Shown: piece after piece, positions 7,546 to 14,134 of the stretch
Layout: every line of letters begins with the position of its first letter
Numbering within the stretch: position 1 is the first letter of the stretch
DNA from: CAZYSK01 sp964649415
Lineage (GTDB): Bacteria > Chloroflexota > Anaerolineae > B4-G1
DNA: 22,740 nt
Direction of reading: 5' to 3'
NCBI GenBank assembly: GCA_964649415.1
Contig: CAZYSK010000089.1
Location: forward strand, 1 to 22,740
Program-made: the position numbers and the translations under genes
Notes under the pieces: generated by a model
What the model saw: only the letters and a program-made list of their open reading frames with translations
Told to the model about the DNA's origin: nothing
Databases searched by the model: none

Positions 7546-8091
7546 CTACCGCCCGCGCCTTTGCGTGGGCAAAGGCACCCGCCCCCAAATCCCTAGGGCC
7601 AGAACGAGCACGCACGCGCCCCCCGCGAGCGACAGCCATCCCCATCCTGGGACGGCGGCGTGGCTCAGGCGTTGCAGGAGTCGCAATGCCTCCAGGCGCA
7701 GCACGTGTGCTCGCAGGGCGATCCGGGCCGCGCACAAGTAGGCCTGGTCGGTCGAGAGCAGGCCGCGCCAGAGCAGCATCGCGCCAAAAACCAGTGCTGC
7801 TCCTGATAGGCTGATTACCAGATCGCTCCAGTGGAGGCGGAAACGCGGCGCATCAAGGCGTGGGCTCACCTGGGCCATGATGCGCCCGGTGAGTTGGGGG
7901 GGCTCGGGTACGAGGGGCCAGGTCTTCAGCGCCGTCACCACCGCCTGGGCGCGGGCTAGCTCTGCCCGGCAACTGCTGCAGCCCGCCAAGTGCCGCTTCA
8001 GCGCCGCGGCCTGCTCCGGGCTGAGGTCCCCGTCTACATACGCCTGTAGTGCCGCTCGCACGTCTGTACAGCTACCAGGGTGATGGTGCAC
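7546..8091 (-). CDS. Membrane anti-sigma factor with HxxxCxxC zinc motif
   Basis: A 181-residue protein read from a GTG at 8091, two bases after the sigma factor stop, with AGGAGG six bases upstream. The reading frame is open much further upstream, but that part is the sigma gene in another frame. The N-terminus is an anti-sigma zinc domain: H34-x3-C38-x2-C41 in LKRHLAGCSSC, with C8 as a possible fourth ligand, and DVRAALQAYVDGDLSPEQ as the usual opening. Two membrane spans follow (about 89-110 and 150-172), with an Arg-rich cytoplasmic tail. ZAS-type anti-sigma factors hold their ECF sigma inactive until an envelope or redox signal releases it; that role is known for the family and fits the operon. 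The signal is unknown. Confidence 0.9.
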   Translation of the reverse strand: MHHHPGSCTDVRAALQAYVDGDLSPEQAAALKRHLAGCSSCRAELARAQAVVTALKTWPLVPEPPQLTGRIMAQVSPRLDAPRFRLHWSDLVISLSGAALVFGAMLLWRGLLSTDQAYLCAARIALRAHVLRLEALRLLQRLSHAAVPGWGWLSLAGGACVLVLALGIWGRVPLPTQRRGR

Positions 8092-8093
8092 TG

Positions 8094-8741
8094 TCAACCT
8101 CCTGCCTCCTGCAGCCGGGGCAACGCGAACCCCAACGCGGCGTTGTCCGGGCTGTTGTCGTCTTGCGCGGCTCGTGCCTGTCCGGGCTGTGCGCCGCATT
8201 CCTCCCACCGGCGCTGGCGCTCGATCAGCAACCGGCGAGCGCGGTGGATGTGGGTCTTCACTGTCCCCATCGGCACGTCCAGCACAGCCGCGATCTCCTG
8301 ATATGACAGGTCTTGAAGGTAGCGCAGTGTCAGCACCAAGCGGTACTTCTCTGGCAGTTGGGTCACCTGGGCGTGCAGGAATGCCACTCGTTCTTGGGCC
8401 TCGAAGCGCTCGGGCAAGGGGGCGACCGGGTTGGGTAGCACCTCTTCCAATGGCTCGCTTTGGACCAGCTCTCGCCGCAGGTGGGGCAGCCGGTTGAGGC
8501 ACAGATTGTGGACGATGCGGTAGAGCCAGGTCGTGAACTTGGCCTGCCCTCGAAAGGTGCGCAGCCCGCGCCATGCGCGCACGAATGCCTCCTGGGTCAT
8601 ATCCTCTGCCTCGGCATAGTCGCCAAGCACCCGGTAGGCCACGTTGAAGGCGTATCGCTGGTGCCGGCGCACCAGTTGCTCGAAGGCGGCCTCGTCGCCC
8701 TGTTGTGCCCGCGCTACGAGTGCTGCGTCGCTTTCCTGCAC
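8094..8741 (-). CDS. ECF RNA polymerase sigma factor (RpoE/SigW type)
   Basis: A 215-residue group 4 sigma factor. Region 2 is complete (DAALVARAQQGDEAAF, DYAEAEDMTQEAFVRAW, FTTWLYRIVHNLCLNRL), and region 4 has LPEKYRLVLTLRYLQDLSYQEIA followed by the recognition helix (MGTVKTHIHRARR). Regions 1.1 and 3 are absent, as is normal for ECF factors. A C-terminal tail of about 40 residues (RWEECGAQPGQ onwards) is longer than usual. The frame runs to an ATG at 8789, but the GTG at 8741 is preferred: AGGAGAGG lies just upstream and an ECF-like promoter would otherwise fall inside the gene. Two bases separate its stop from the start of the anti-sigma gene. It is likely autoregulated. Confidence 0.93.
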   Translation of the reverse strand: MQESDAALVARAQQGDEAAFEQLVRRHQRYAFNVAYRVLGDYAEAEDMTQEAFVRAWRGLRTFRGQAKFTTWLYRIVHNLCLNRLPHLRRELVQSEPLEEVLPNPVAPLPERFEAQERVAFLHAQVTQLPEKYRLVLTLRYLQDLSYQEIAAVLDVPMGTVKTHIHRARRLLIERQRRWEECGAQPGQARAAQDDNSPDNAALGFALPRLQEAGG

Positions 8742-8760
8742 ATCACCTCTCCTGATGATT

Positions 8761-8788
8761 AGACCGTCCTGGCTGGCCCAATGTTTCA
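8761..8788 (-). promoter_or_regulatory. ECF-type promoter of the sigma/anti-sigma operon
   Basis: On the minus strand TGAAAC (8788-8783), a 16-base spacer and CGGTCT (8766-8761) form a SigW/RpoE-like promoter. The predicted start of transcription lies about 12-14 bases before the GTG start. A TATAAT hexamer (8794-8789) directly abuts the -35 element and might give a basal vegetative promoter, though no good -35 was found for it. A near-identical element is present on the other strand at 8844. Confidence 0.6.
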
Positions 8789-8843
8789 ATTATAGGCGGA
8801 AAGCCGGAAACGTGAAACGCCGGGCGAATCCTACGCGGCACAG

Positions 8844-8869
8844 TGAAACATCTCGCGCCTGGGGCGGTC
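8844..8869 (+). promoter_or_regulatory. ECF-type promoter of the DUF4097 operon
   Basis: TGAAAC (8844-8849), a 15-base spacer and CGGTC (8865-8869) match the promoter of the divergent sigma operon except for one base of spacing. Transcription would begin near 8877, giving a leader of about 35 bases that ends with AAGGAG before the ATG at 8913. That both elements lie in one 171-bp divergent region supports control by the adjacent sigma factor. Confidence 0.58.
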
Positions 8870-8912
8870 AAAAAGGGTGGAAAGCGAACGACTGATCGGA
8901 CGAAGGAGAGCA

Positions 8913-10229
8913 ATGATGAGGCAGACAAGAAGCACTCGGTGGTGGATCGTGGGCGGGCTGGCTCTCGTGGAGCTGCTGGTCTGCGTGGGCATTGTCCTGG
9001 CCCTGTGGACGGCGCGGGCGGGCCTCGGCAGGCTCCGGCTGTTCTACGTGGCCGACACTCACGTCGAGGAGACACTGGAGGAAGTGTTTGTCGTGGACGG
9101 TCCGGCGGTCCTGGACCTGGACGCTGACTTCAGCGACGTGACGGTGACGGGCAGCGAGGGCGATGAGGTGGAGGTGGTCGCCAGACTGAGCCTGTGGGGC
9201 ACGGATGAGGCGGACGCCCGCCGCCAGGTGGACGTACAGATGAGTCAGGAGGGGAACCGCATCGTCGTCCGAGTGCTGCTCCCCGAGTCCATCTATGCCC
9301 TCGTCACCGACACCCGGGGCTCGCGGGTGGACTTCGAGGTGCGCGTGCCCTTCGAGACCGCCCTGAAGCTGGTCACCTCCAGTGGCGACGTGACGGTGCG
9401 CGATACCGCCGGTGCGATGCAGCTTGATACCTCCTTTGGCAGTATTCAGGTTGAGGACGTAAGCGGCACGCTAGACGCCCAGTCCAGCAGCGGTGACGTC
9501 ACCGTCGCCGGCGTGAGCGATGGTGGCGCACTGAAGGCCGAGACGGAGTTTGGCCAGTTGGTGCTGCGGGACATAGATGCCGACAGCCTTGACACTCATT
9601 CCGGCAGCGGCGACGTTGAGCTGGAAGGGATCACACTGGCGGGGGCCCTCGACGTGGAGACCAACTTCGGCGGCGTGACCGTGCGAGACGTGAGCGCGGA
9701 TCATCTCAGTGCCCGCTCGCGCAGCGGCGGGATCCTGGCGGAGGAGGTGACGCTGGACGGGGCGCTCGATCTGGAGGCTGAATTCGGGGACGTGGCCGTA
9801 CGGGGCACAGACGCTGCTGCCTACCGGCTCAGTTCCGGGTCGGGCAGCTTGACGTTGGATGGGTGTGGTGGACCGCTCGACTTGCAGGCTGAGTTTGGAG
9901 ACATCGAGGTGACGGACGCCACGGAGGCGGAGTTGGCGCTCAACACCAACAGCGGGGGCGTCTACTTCTCCGGCAGCTTGAGTGCTGAGGGAGAGCATCG
10001 AGTCGAAAGCGGGTTTGGGGACGTGCACCTGCTTCTCCCCGCCGATGCCGCTTTCGATCTGGACGCCGACACCGAATTCGGCTCCATTGAGACCGACTTC
10101 GCGGTGACGATGACGGAGTTCGACGCGAATCACATCGTGGGCCAGGTCAACGGCGGTGGCCCGTTGTTGTGGGTTCACACCAACAGCGGGGGAATCACGT
10201 TGGAACGCATGGCAGGCGGAAGCAATTGA
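8913..10229 (+). CDS. DUF4097-type beta-repeat (putative adhesin) protein with N-terminal membrane anchor
   Basis: A 438-residue protein with a short basic N-terminus, one membrane span (about 10-32) and a long extracytoplasmic region. From about residue 153 to the end it is built of about 14 short strands of roughly 20 residues, each ending in a turn of type S-G-D-V or F-G-D-V (TSSGDVTVRD, TSFGSIQVED, SSSGDVTVAG, TEFGQLVLRD). This is the pattern of DUF4097 beta-solenoid proteins, which are often found with envelope-stress regulators such as LiaFSR. No enzyme motif is visible. The ATG at 8913 has AAGGAG four bases upstream (a second ATG follows immediately); an earlier GTG at 8877 coincides with the predicted transcription start and is rejected. 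It is the first gene of the divergent, sigma-linked operon. Confidence 0.85.
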   Translation: MMRQTRSTRWWIVGGLALVELLVCVGIVLALWTARAGLGRLRLFYVADTHVEETLEEVFVVDGPAVLDLDADFSDVTVTGSEGDEVEVVARLSLWGTDEADARRQVDVQMSQEGNRIVVRVLLPESIYALVTDTRGSRVDFEVRVPFETALKLVTSSGDVTVRDTAGAMQLDTSFGSIQVEDVSGTLDAQSSSGDVTVAGVSDGGALKAETEFGQLVLRDIDADSLDTHSGSGDVELEGITLAGALDVETNFGGVTVRDVSADHLSARSRSGGILAEEVTLDGALDLEAEFGDVAVRGTDAAAYRLSSGSGSLTLDGCGGPLDLQAEFGDIEVTDATEAELALNTNSGGVYFSGSLSAEGEHRVESGFGDVHLLLPADAAFDLDADTEFGSIETDFAVTMTEFDANHIVGQVNGGGPLLWVHTNSGGITLERMAGGSN

Positions 10230-10276
10230 GCGCTGAGCAGACGAGCACGCGGACAGACTGAGCTAGGAGGAATAGG

Positions 10277-10765
10277 ATGCAAGAATTCGCTTTATGTGTA
10301 ATCCCGATCGCCTTCCTGGTCGCCATCTTTGGCACCATCGTGGCGCTGCGCTGGTTCAAGCATCGGGAGATCATGGCCATGGTGGATAGGGGGGTTGTGC
10401 CAGAGCAGTACGCCCAGGGTATGGCCCGGGCATGGCGTCCGAAGGGGCGGGCGTTGATGGGCTGGGGTATCGCGCTGGCCGCGCTGGGGTTGGCGTTGAT
10501 GATCGGCCTATGGCCCCTCGGCTTCAACCGGCCAGGCACGACGACCAGGTACCCCCTCAACTTCGGCCCCTGGATGCTGGTGGGCCTGATCCCGCTCTTC
10601 TGCGGGGTGGCGCTGCTGATTATCTACTTCGTGGTGCGGAAAGAGGAGATGTCTGCGCCGGAGCCTGCTCCATCACTGGAGCAGGCCAGATCACCGGAGT
10701 TGGCCCTTTCGCCACAGGAGTTGCCGGAGCCGTTGGAGGAAGAACCTCCGGCCAGTGCTGACTGA
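10277..10765 (+). CDS. Small membrane protein, DUF6249-like
   Basis: A 162-residue protein with three predicted membrane spans (about 3-23, 60-80, 96-117). A cytoplasmic loop contains FKHREIMAMVDRGVVPEQYA, which resembles the DUF6249 family. The C-terminal 40 residues are an acidic, Pro-rich tail (EPAPSLEQ onwards, EEEPPASAD). The start is supported by AGGAGG six bases before the ATG. It lies 47 bp behind the DUF4097 gene with no terminator between them, so the two are probably cotranscribed. Proteins of this type are of unknown function but recur beside ECF sigma factors and DUF4097 proteins; the family call is from memory and is tentative. Confidence 0.7.
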   Translation: MQEFALCVIPIAFLVAIFGTIVALRWFKHREIMAMVDRGVVPEQYAQGMARAWRPKGRALMGWGIALAALGLALMIGLWPLGFNRPGTTTRYPLNFGPWMLVGLIPLFCGVALLIIYFVVRKEEMSAPEPAPSLEQARSPELALSPQELPEPLEEEPPASAD

Positions 10766-10783
10766 AGGCGGAGCGCGCGGCCT

Positions 10784-10814
10784 GGCCCTGAGGGTGCGCA
10801 GAACCCTCAGGGCC
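10784..10814 (+). terminator. Perfect 12-bp hairpin after the DUF6249-like gene
   Basis: GGCCCTGAGGGT (10784-10795) and ACCCTCAGGGCC (10803-10814) are exact reverse complements with a 7-base loop. It is very stable and stands 18 bp after the stop codon, so it is a candidate transcript end. There is no T-run, however, and it may equally be a dispersed palindrome. Confidence 0.5.
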
Positions 10815-10820
10815 TGTGTC

Positions 10821-10852
10821 GACCCGCCCGCCGGGCGCTGCAAGGGCGGGTC
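10821..10852 (+). repeat. Second hairpin, 9-bp arms, in the gap before the ABC exporter
   Basis: GACCCGCCC (10821-10829) pairs exactly with GGGCGGGTC (10844-10852) across a 14-base loop, and the loop itself holds part of a further GCCC/GGGC pairing. It follows the previous hairpin by six bases, so the two form one tandem structured block. Confidence 0.55.
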
Positions 10853-10905
10853 CAAGCCGGTTCCTCTGGTCGTCCCCCGTGTACGCACAGGCCACCGAAT
10901 AAAAC

Positions 10906-10967
10906 CAACGCCGGTGGCGTTGAACACATGGTCACAACCTAGCGACGCGAAATGCGTATTACTAGGT
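10906..10967 (+). promoter_or_regulatory. Dyad-rich leader region upstream of the ABC exporter operon
   Basis: CAACGCC/GGCGTTG (10906-10922, 3-base loop) competes with GCCACCG/CGGTGGC (10891-10918). Further on, ACCTAG (10937-10942) pairs with CTAGGT (10962-10967), enclosing ACGC/GCGT. Such nested and mutually exclusive pairings are typical of operators or leader RNA switches. No convincing -35/-10 pair was found here, so where the exporter mRNA starts is unclear. Confidence 0.35.
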
Positions 10968-11026
10968 GGGCCGTCCCTGTGTGAGGGTCGGCTGGACTGC
11001 ATGGCTGGAAGGGGAGGAAAGGCACA

Positions 11027-11737
11027 ATGGGAACCGACGGCAGTGCGTTGATTGAACTGCGCGACGTGGTCAAGACCTACGAGACGGGCGCGGGGGGAGT
11101 GACTGTCCTCGAGAATATCACGCTCCGCGTGCAGCCTGGTGAGTTTATCAGTGTGGTAGGGCCTTCGGGTTCGGGCAAGTCCACGCTGCTCAATATGATC
11201 ACGGGCATTGACCGGCCGAGCAGCGGCCAGGTATTCGTCGGCGGTGAGGCTGTCCACGACTTGAGCGAGAATCAGTTGGCCCGCTGGCGCGGGCGGCACG
11301 TCGGCGTCATCTTTCAGTTCTTCCAACTGTTGCCCACGCTGACCATCCTGGAGAACGTAATGCTGCCGATGGATTTCTGCAACGTGCACCGGCGGCGCGA
11401 GCGCAGGAAACGCGCTTTGCGTCTGCTGGAGCAGGTAAGCATCGCAGAACATGCGAACAAGTTGCCCAGCGCCCTCAGCGGTGGGGAGCAACAGCGGGCG
11501 GCTATCGCCCGCGCGCTGGCCAACGACCCATTCCTCATCGTCGCCGATGAACCGACGGGCAACCTGGACACGAAGACGGCGGATGACGTCTTTGTCCTGT
11601 TCGAGGAGTTCGTGAGTCAGGGCAAGACGATGATGATCGTCACCCACGACCAGGGCCTGAGCGCGCGGACGGAGCGGGTGCTCCACCTGCTCGATGGTCG
11701 CCTCTACCGCGACGAGAACAACGGCAAAACGGCTTGA
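11027..11737 (+). CDS. ABC transporter ATP-binding protein (MacB/LolD family)
   Basis: A 236-residue nucleotide-binding subunit with all motifs: Walker A GPSGSGKS (K51), Q-loop Q97 in IFQFFQLLPTLT, signature LSGGEQQ (150-156), Walker B LIVADEP (D174, catalytic E175), D-loop GNLD and switch His H207 (VTHD). The TxxENVxLP segment after the Q-loop and the FQFFQLLPTLT sequence are typical of MacB/LolD ATPases, which power mechanotransmission exporters rather than classic importers. The start is fixed by GGGGAGG nine bases before the ATG. Its TGA overlaps the ATG of the first permease, so the two are translationally coupled. No periplasmic adaptor or outer-membrane channel gene is nearby. Confidence 0.94.
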   Translation: MGTDGSALIELRDVVKTYETGAGGVTVLENITLRVQPGEFISVVGPSGSGKSTLLNMITGIDRPSSGQVFVGGEAVHDLSENQLARWRGRHVGVIFQFFQLLPTLTILENVMLPMDFCNVHRRRERRKRALRLLEQVSIAEHANKLPSALSGGEQQRAAIARALANDPFLIVADEPTGNLDTKTADDVFVLFEEFVSQGKTMMIVTHDQGLSARTERVLHLLDGRLYRDENNGKTA

Positions 11738-14121
11738 TGAGCGTCACCTGGCGCAAGGTCTGGCGCGACCTGTGGCACAACAGGCTGCGCACGCTGCTGG
11801 TCGTGCTCTCGACCGCCGTGGGTGTGTTCGCCATCGGATTCATCTTCGGTACATCCGGTGTCATGCGTGCCCAGATGGCGCAAAGCCACCTGACGAGCAA
11901 TGCTCCCCACATCGCGGTCTTCGCCGGGCGGTTAGACGGGGACGTCGTCGAGGCGGTACGGCGTGAGCCCGGTGTCGCCGACGTGGAGGGTGAGACCCGG
12001 TCGTCCTTCCGCTGGCGTCTTGAGGATGACGTCGAGTGGCGCGAGGGACATGCTATCGCCCGCACCGACTTCGAGTCGCAGCGGATGTACCCGGTCGAGC
12101 TCCTGGAGGGCGAGTGGCCCGACGGGCGCACGCTGGCGGTGGAGCGCATGACGGCGAGCTACTTCAACCTGCCACGGGGCACGACGATCGTGGTGGATGC
12201 CGGGAAACGCGAGCACCGCCTGACCGTCACCGGGGTGGTGCGACACCCGTACACGCCGCCGCCGCAGATCGGCATGGGTGAGGCGACGTTCTGTGCGACG
12301 CCGGCCATGGTCGCCTGGCTGACCGGCGAGGAAGAGGGGTTCACGGATCTTAACATCCGTCTTGAATCCTTCAGCCAGGAGGCGGCGGCGGAGGCGGCCG
12401 AGCGCATCCGGGACCGGATGGAGCGCCTGGGCGTCGGCGTGGCCTTCTACACCGTCATCGCCCCTGACGTTCACTGGGGGCAGGACATGATGGACACGGT
12501 GTTCCTGATCCTGGGGGTGCTGGGCGCGCTGTCGCTGGGGGTGAGCGCTTTCCTGATTATCAATGTCATGAACGCCACGCTGGCACAGCAAGTGTGGCAG
12601 GTCGGCGTGATGAAGGTCCTCGGCGCGACCTTCGGGCGCGTGGCCCGCATCTACCTGGTGACGGCGCTGGCCTACGGCGTGCTCTCGTTGCTCGTGGCTG
12701 TGCCGCTGGGGGCTCTGGCCGCCCACCTGCTTTCGGCGTGGCTGCTCGGGCTGTTCAACATCGTCGGCGCTGATTTCGCACTCAGGCTTGATGCGGTTGG
12801 TGTTCAGGTTGCGGTGGCGTTGGTCGTGCCCCTGGTGGCGGCGGCGCTCCCGGTGATCGGCGGCGTGCGCGTCAGCCCGCATCGGGCGATCCGCTGCCAG
12901 GGCTTGAGCAGTGGCTTCGGGCGCGGCACGCTCGATCGGTGCCTGGGGCGCGTCCGCTGTCTGCCGCGCTTTCTGGCGCTCAGCCTGCGGAACACCTTCC
13001 GCCACAAAGGACGCGCCGCGTTGACGGTGCTCGCGATGGTGATCGGCGGCGTCGTGTTCATCATGGTGTCGAGCATCTCGGCGTCGTTTGACAACACGCT
13101 CAGTGTCCTGGCCGACGACTTCGGCTTCGACGTGTGGGTTGAGTTCGACCGCCCGTATCACGTGACACGCCTGGTGGAGGCGACCGAGAGCGTGCCGGGC
13201 GTGGTCAGGGCGGAGGCCTGGGAGTACTGTAGCGCTCAACTGGCCCTTGGGACCGAGAAGGGGAACGGCGAGGATTGCGACGTCGGGCTGTGGGGCGTGC
13301 CCGGCGATTCCCAGATGTTCAGCCCGCGCGTCGTCAATGGCCGCGCGTTGCTGCCCGACGACGATCACGCGCTCTTGCTCAACAACAAGATCGCTGTGGA
13401 CGAGGGATTCCAGGTCGGCGATGAGGTCGAGCTGACGATCGGGGGGCGCGAGTCAACCTGGACGGTGGTGGGCCTGGTGCTGAATATCAACAACGATCAC
13501 CGAGACAGTTTCGTCCCCTTCGCTGCGCTGGCGCAGGCGACCGGCAGCGCTACCCACGGCAAGCGCGTGTTGGTGGCGTCCGGGCAGCACAGTGCCGAGA
13601 GTCGGCGCGAGTTGGTCAACGACCTGCACGATTTCTACAGCACGCGTCGTCTGGCAGCGACCTACTTCCAGAGCGCCGACGACGTCCGGCAGGTGAACCT
13701 GGCCAGTTTCGACGTGGTCGCATACCTCCTGCTGGCGATGGCCGTCTTGGCGGCTGCTGTCGGCAGCATCGGAATAGCGACCACGACGTCCATCAACGTG
13801 GTCGAGCGGGGGCGGGAGATCGCCGTGATGCGCGCGATCGGCGCGACGTCACCTGCCGTCGCGGGGATCTTCGTGGCCGAGGGAGTGCACGTCGGCATGC
13901 TGAGTTGGCTGCTGGCTGCGCCGCTCAGCTACCCTGGGGCTCGGATCTTCAGCGACGCGGTCGGTGTCATGTTGATCAACGTGCCGCTTGATTTCAGCTA
14001 CTCGCTCGGCGGGTTGGCGCTCTGGCTGATCGTCGTGCTTATCCTGTCCGCATTGGCGAGCCTGTGGCCAGCGATGCGGGCAGCGCGCGTCAGCGTGCGC
14101 GAGTCGCTGGCGTACGAATAG
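11737..14121 (+). CDS. FtsX/MacB-type ABC permease, double-module, paralogue 1
   Basis: A 794-residue permease with two FtsX modules in one chain. The first has TM1 (about 19-41), a large extracytoplasmic MacB_PCD-like domain, then three spans (about 251-382). A linker leads to TM5 (about 428-450), a second extracytoplasmic domain and three C-terminal spans (about 659-686, 708-735, 757-785). The INVVERGREIAVMRAIGAT coupling segment after the sixth span is a hallmark of the family. The ATG at 11737 shares its A with the TGA of the ATPase gene; the TTG one codon earlier is rejected. It works with the preceding ATPase, probably to move or extract a lipid, lipoprotein or peptide from the membrane; the substrate is unknown. 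It is a close paralogue of the next gene. Confidence 0.93.
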   Translation: MSVTWRKVWRDLWHNRLRTLLVVLSTAVGVFAIGFIFGTSGVMRAQMAQSHLTSNAPHIAVFAGRLDGDVVEAVRREPGVADVEGETRSSFRWRLEDDVEWREGHAIARTDFESQRMYPVELLEGEWPDGRTLAVERMTASYFNLPRGTTIVVDAGKREHRLTVTGVVRHPYTPPPQIGMGEATFCATPAMVAWLTGEEEGFTDLNIRLESFSQEAAAEAAERIRDRMERLGVGVAFYTVIAPDVHWGQDMMDTVFLILGVLGALSLGVSAFLIINVMNATLAQQVWQVGVMKVLGATFGRVARIYLVTALAYGVLSLLVAVPLGALAAHLLSAWLLGLFNIVGADFALRLDAVGVQVAVALVVPLVAAALPVIGGVRVSPHRAIRCQGLSSGFGRGTLDRCLGRVRCLPRFLALSLRNTFRHKGRAALTVLAMVIGGVVFIMVSSISASFDNTLSVLADDFGFDVWVEFDRPYHVTRLVEATESVPGVVRAEAWEYCSAQLALGTEKGNGEDCDVGLWGVPGDSQMFSPRVVNGRALLPDDDHALLLNNKIAVDEGFQVGDEVELTIGGRESTWTVVGLVLNINNDHRDSFVPFAALAQATGSATHGKRVLVASGQHSAESRRELVNDLHDFYSTRRLAATYFQSADDVRQVNLASFDVVAYLLLAMAVLAAAVGSIGIATTTSINVVERGREIAVMRAIGATSPAVAGIFVAEGVHVGMLSWLLAAPLSYPGARIFSDAVGVMLINVPLDFSYSLGGLALWLIVVLILSALASLWPAMRAARVSVRESLAYE

Positions 14122-14134
14122 AGAGGAATGGGCA

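Noticed and set aside
8092..8574. Upstream extension of the anti-sigma reading frame
   Set aside because: It overlaps the sigma factor in another frame; the GTG at 8091 with AGGAGG six bases upstream is the better start.
10949..10974. ECF-like promoter before the ABC ATPase (GAAAT, 18 bases, CGTC)
   Set aside because: It differs from the twin promoters in both elements and in spacing, and overlaps a dyad; too weak to call.
11932..13368. 478-codon minus-strand frame opposite permease 1
   Set aside because: It is His/Arg/Gln-rich with no motif and lies opposite conserved FtsX sequence; a similar shadow lies opposite permease 2 (15077-16504).
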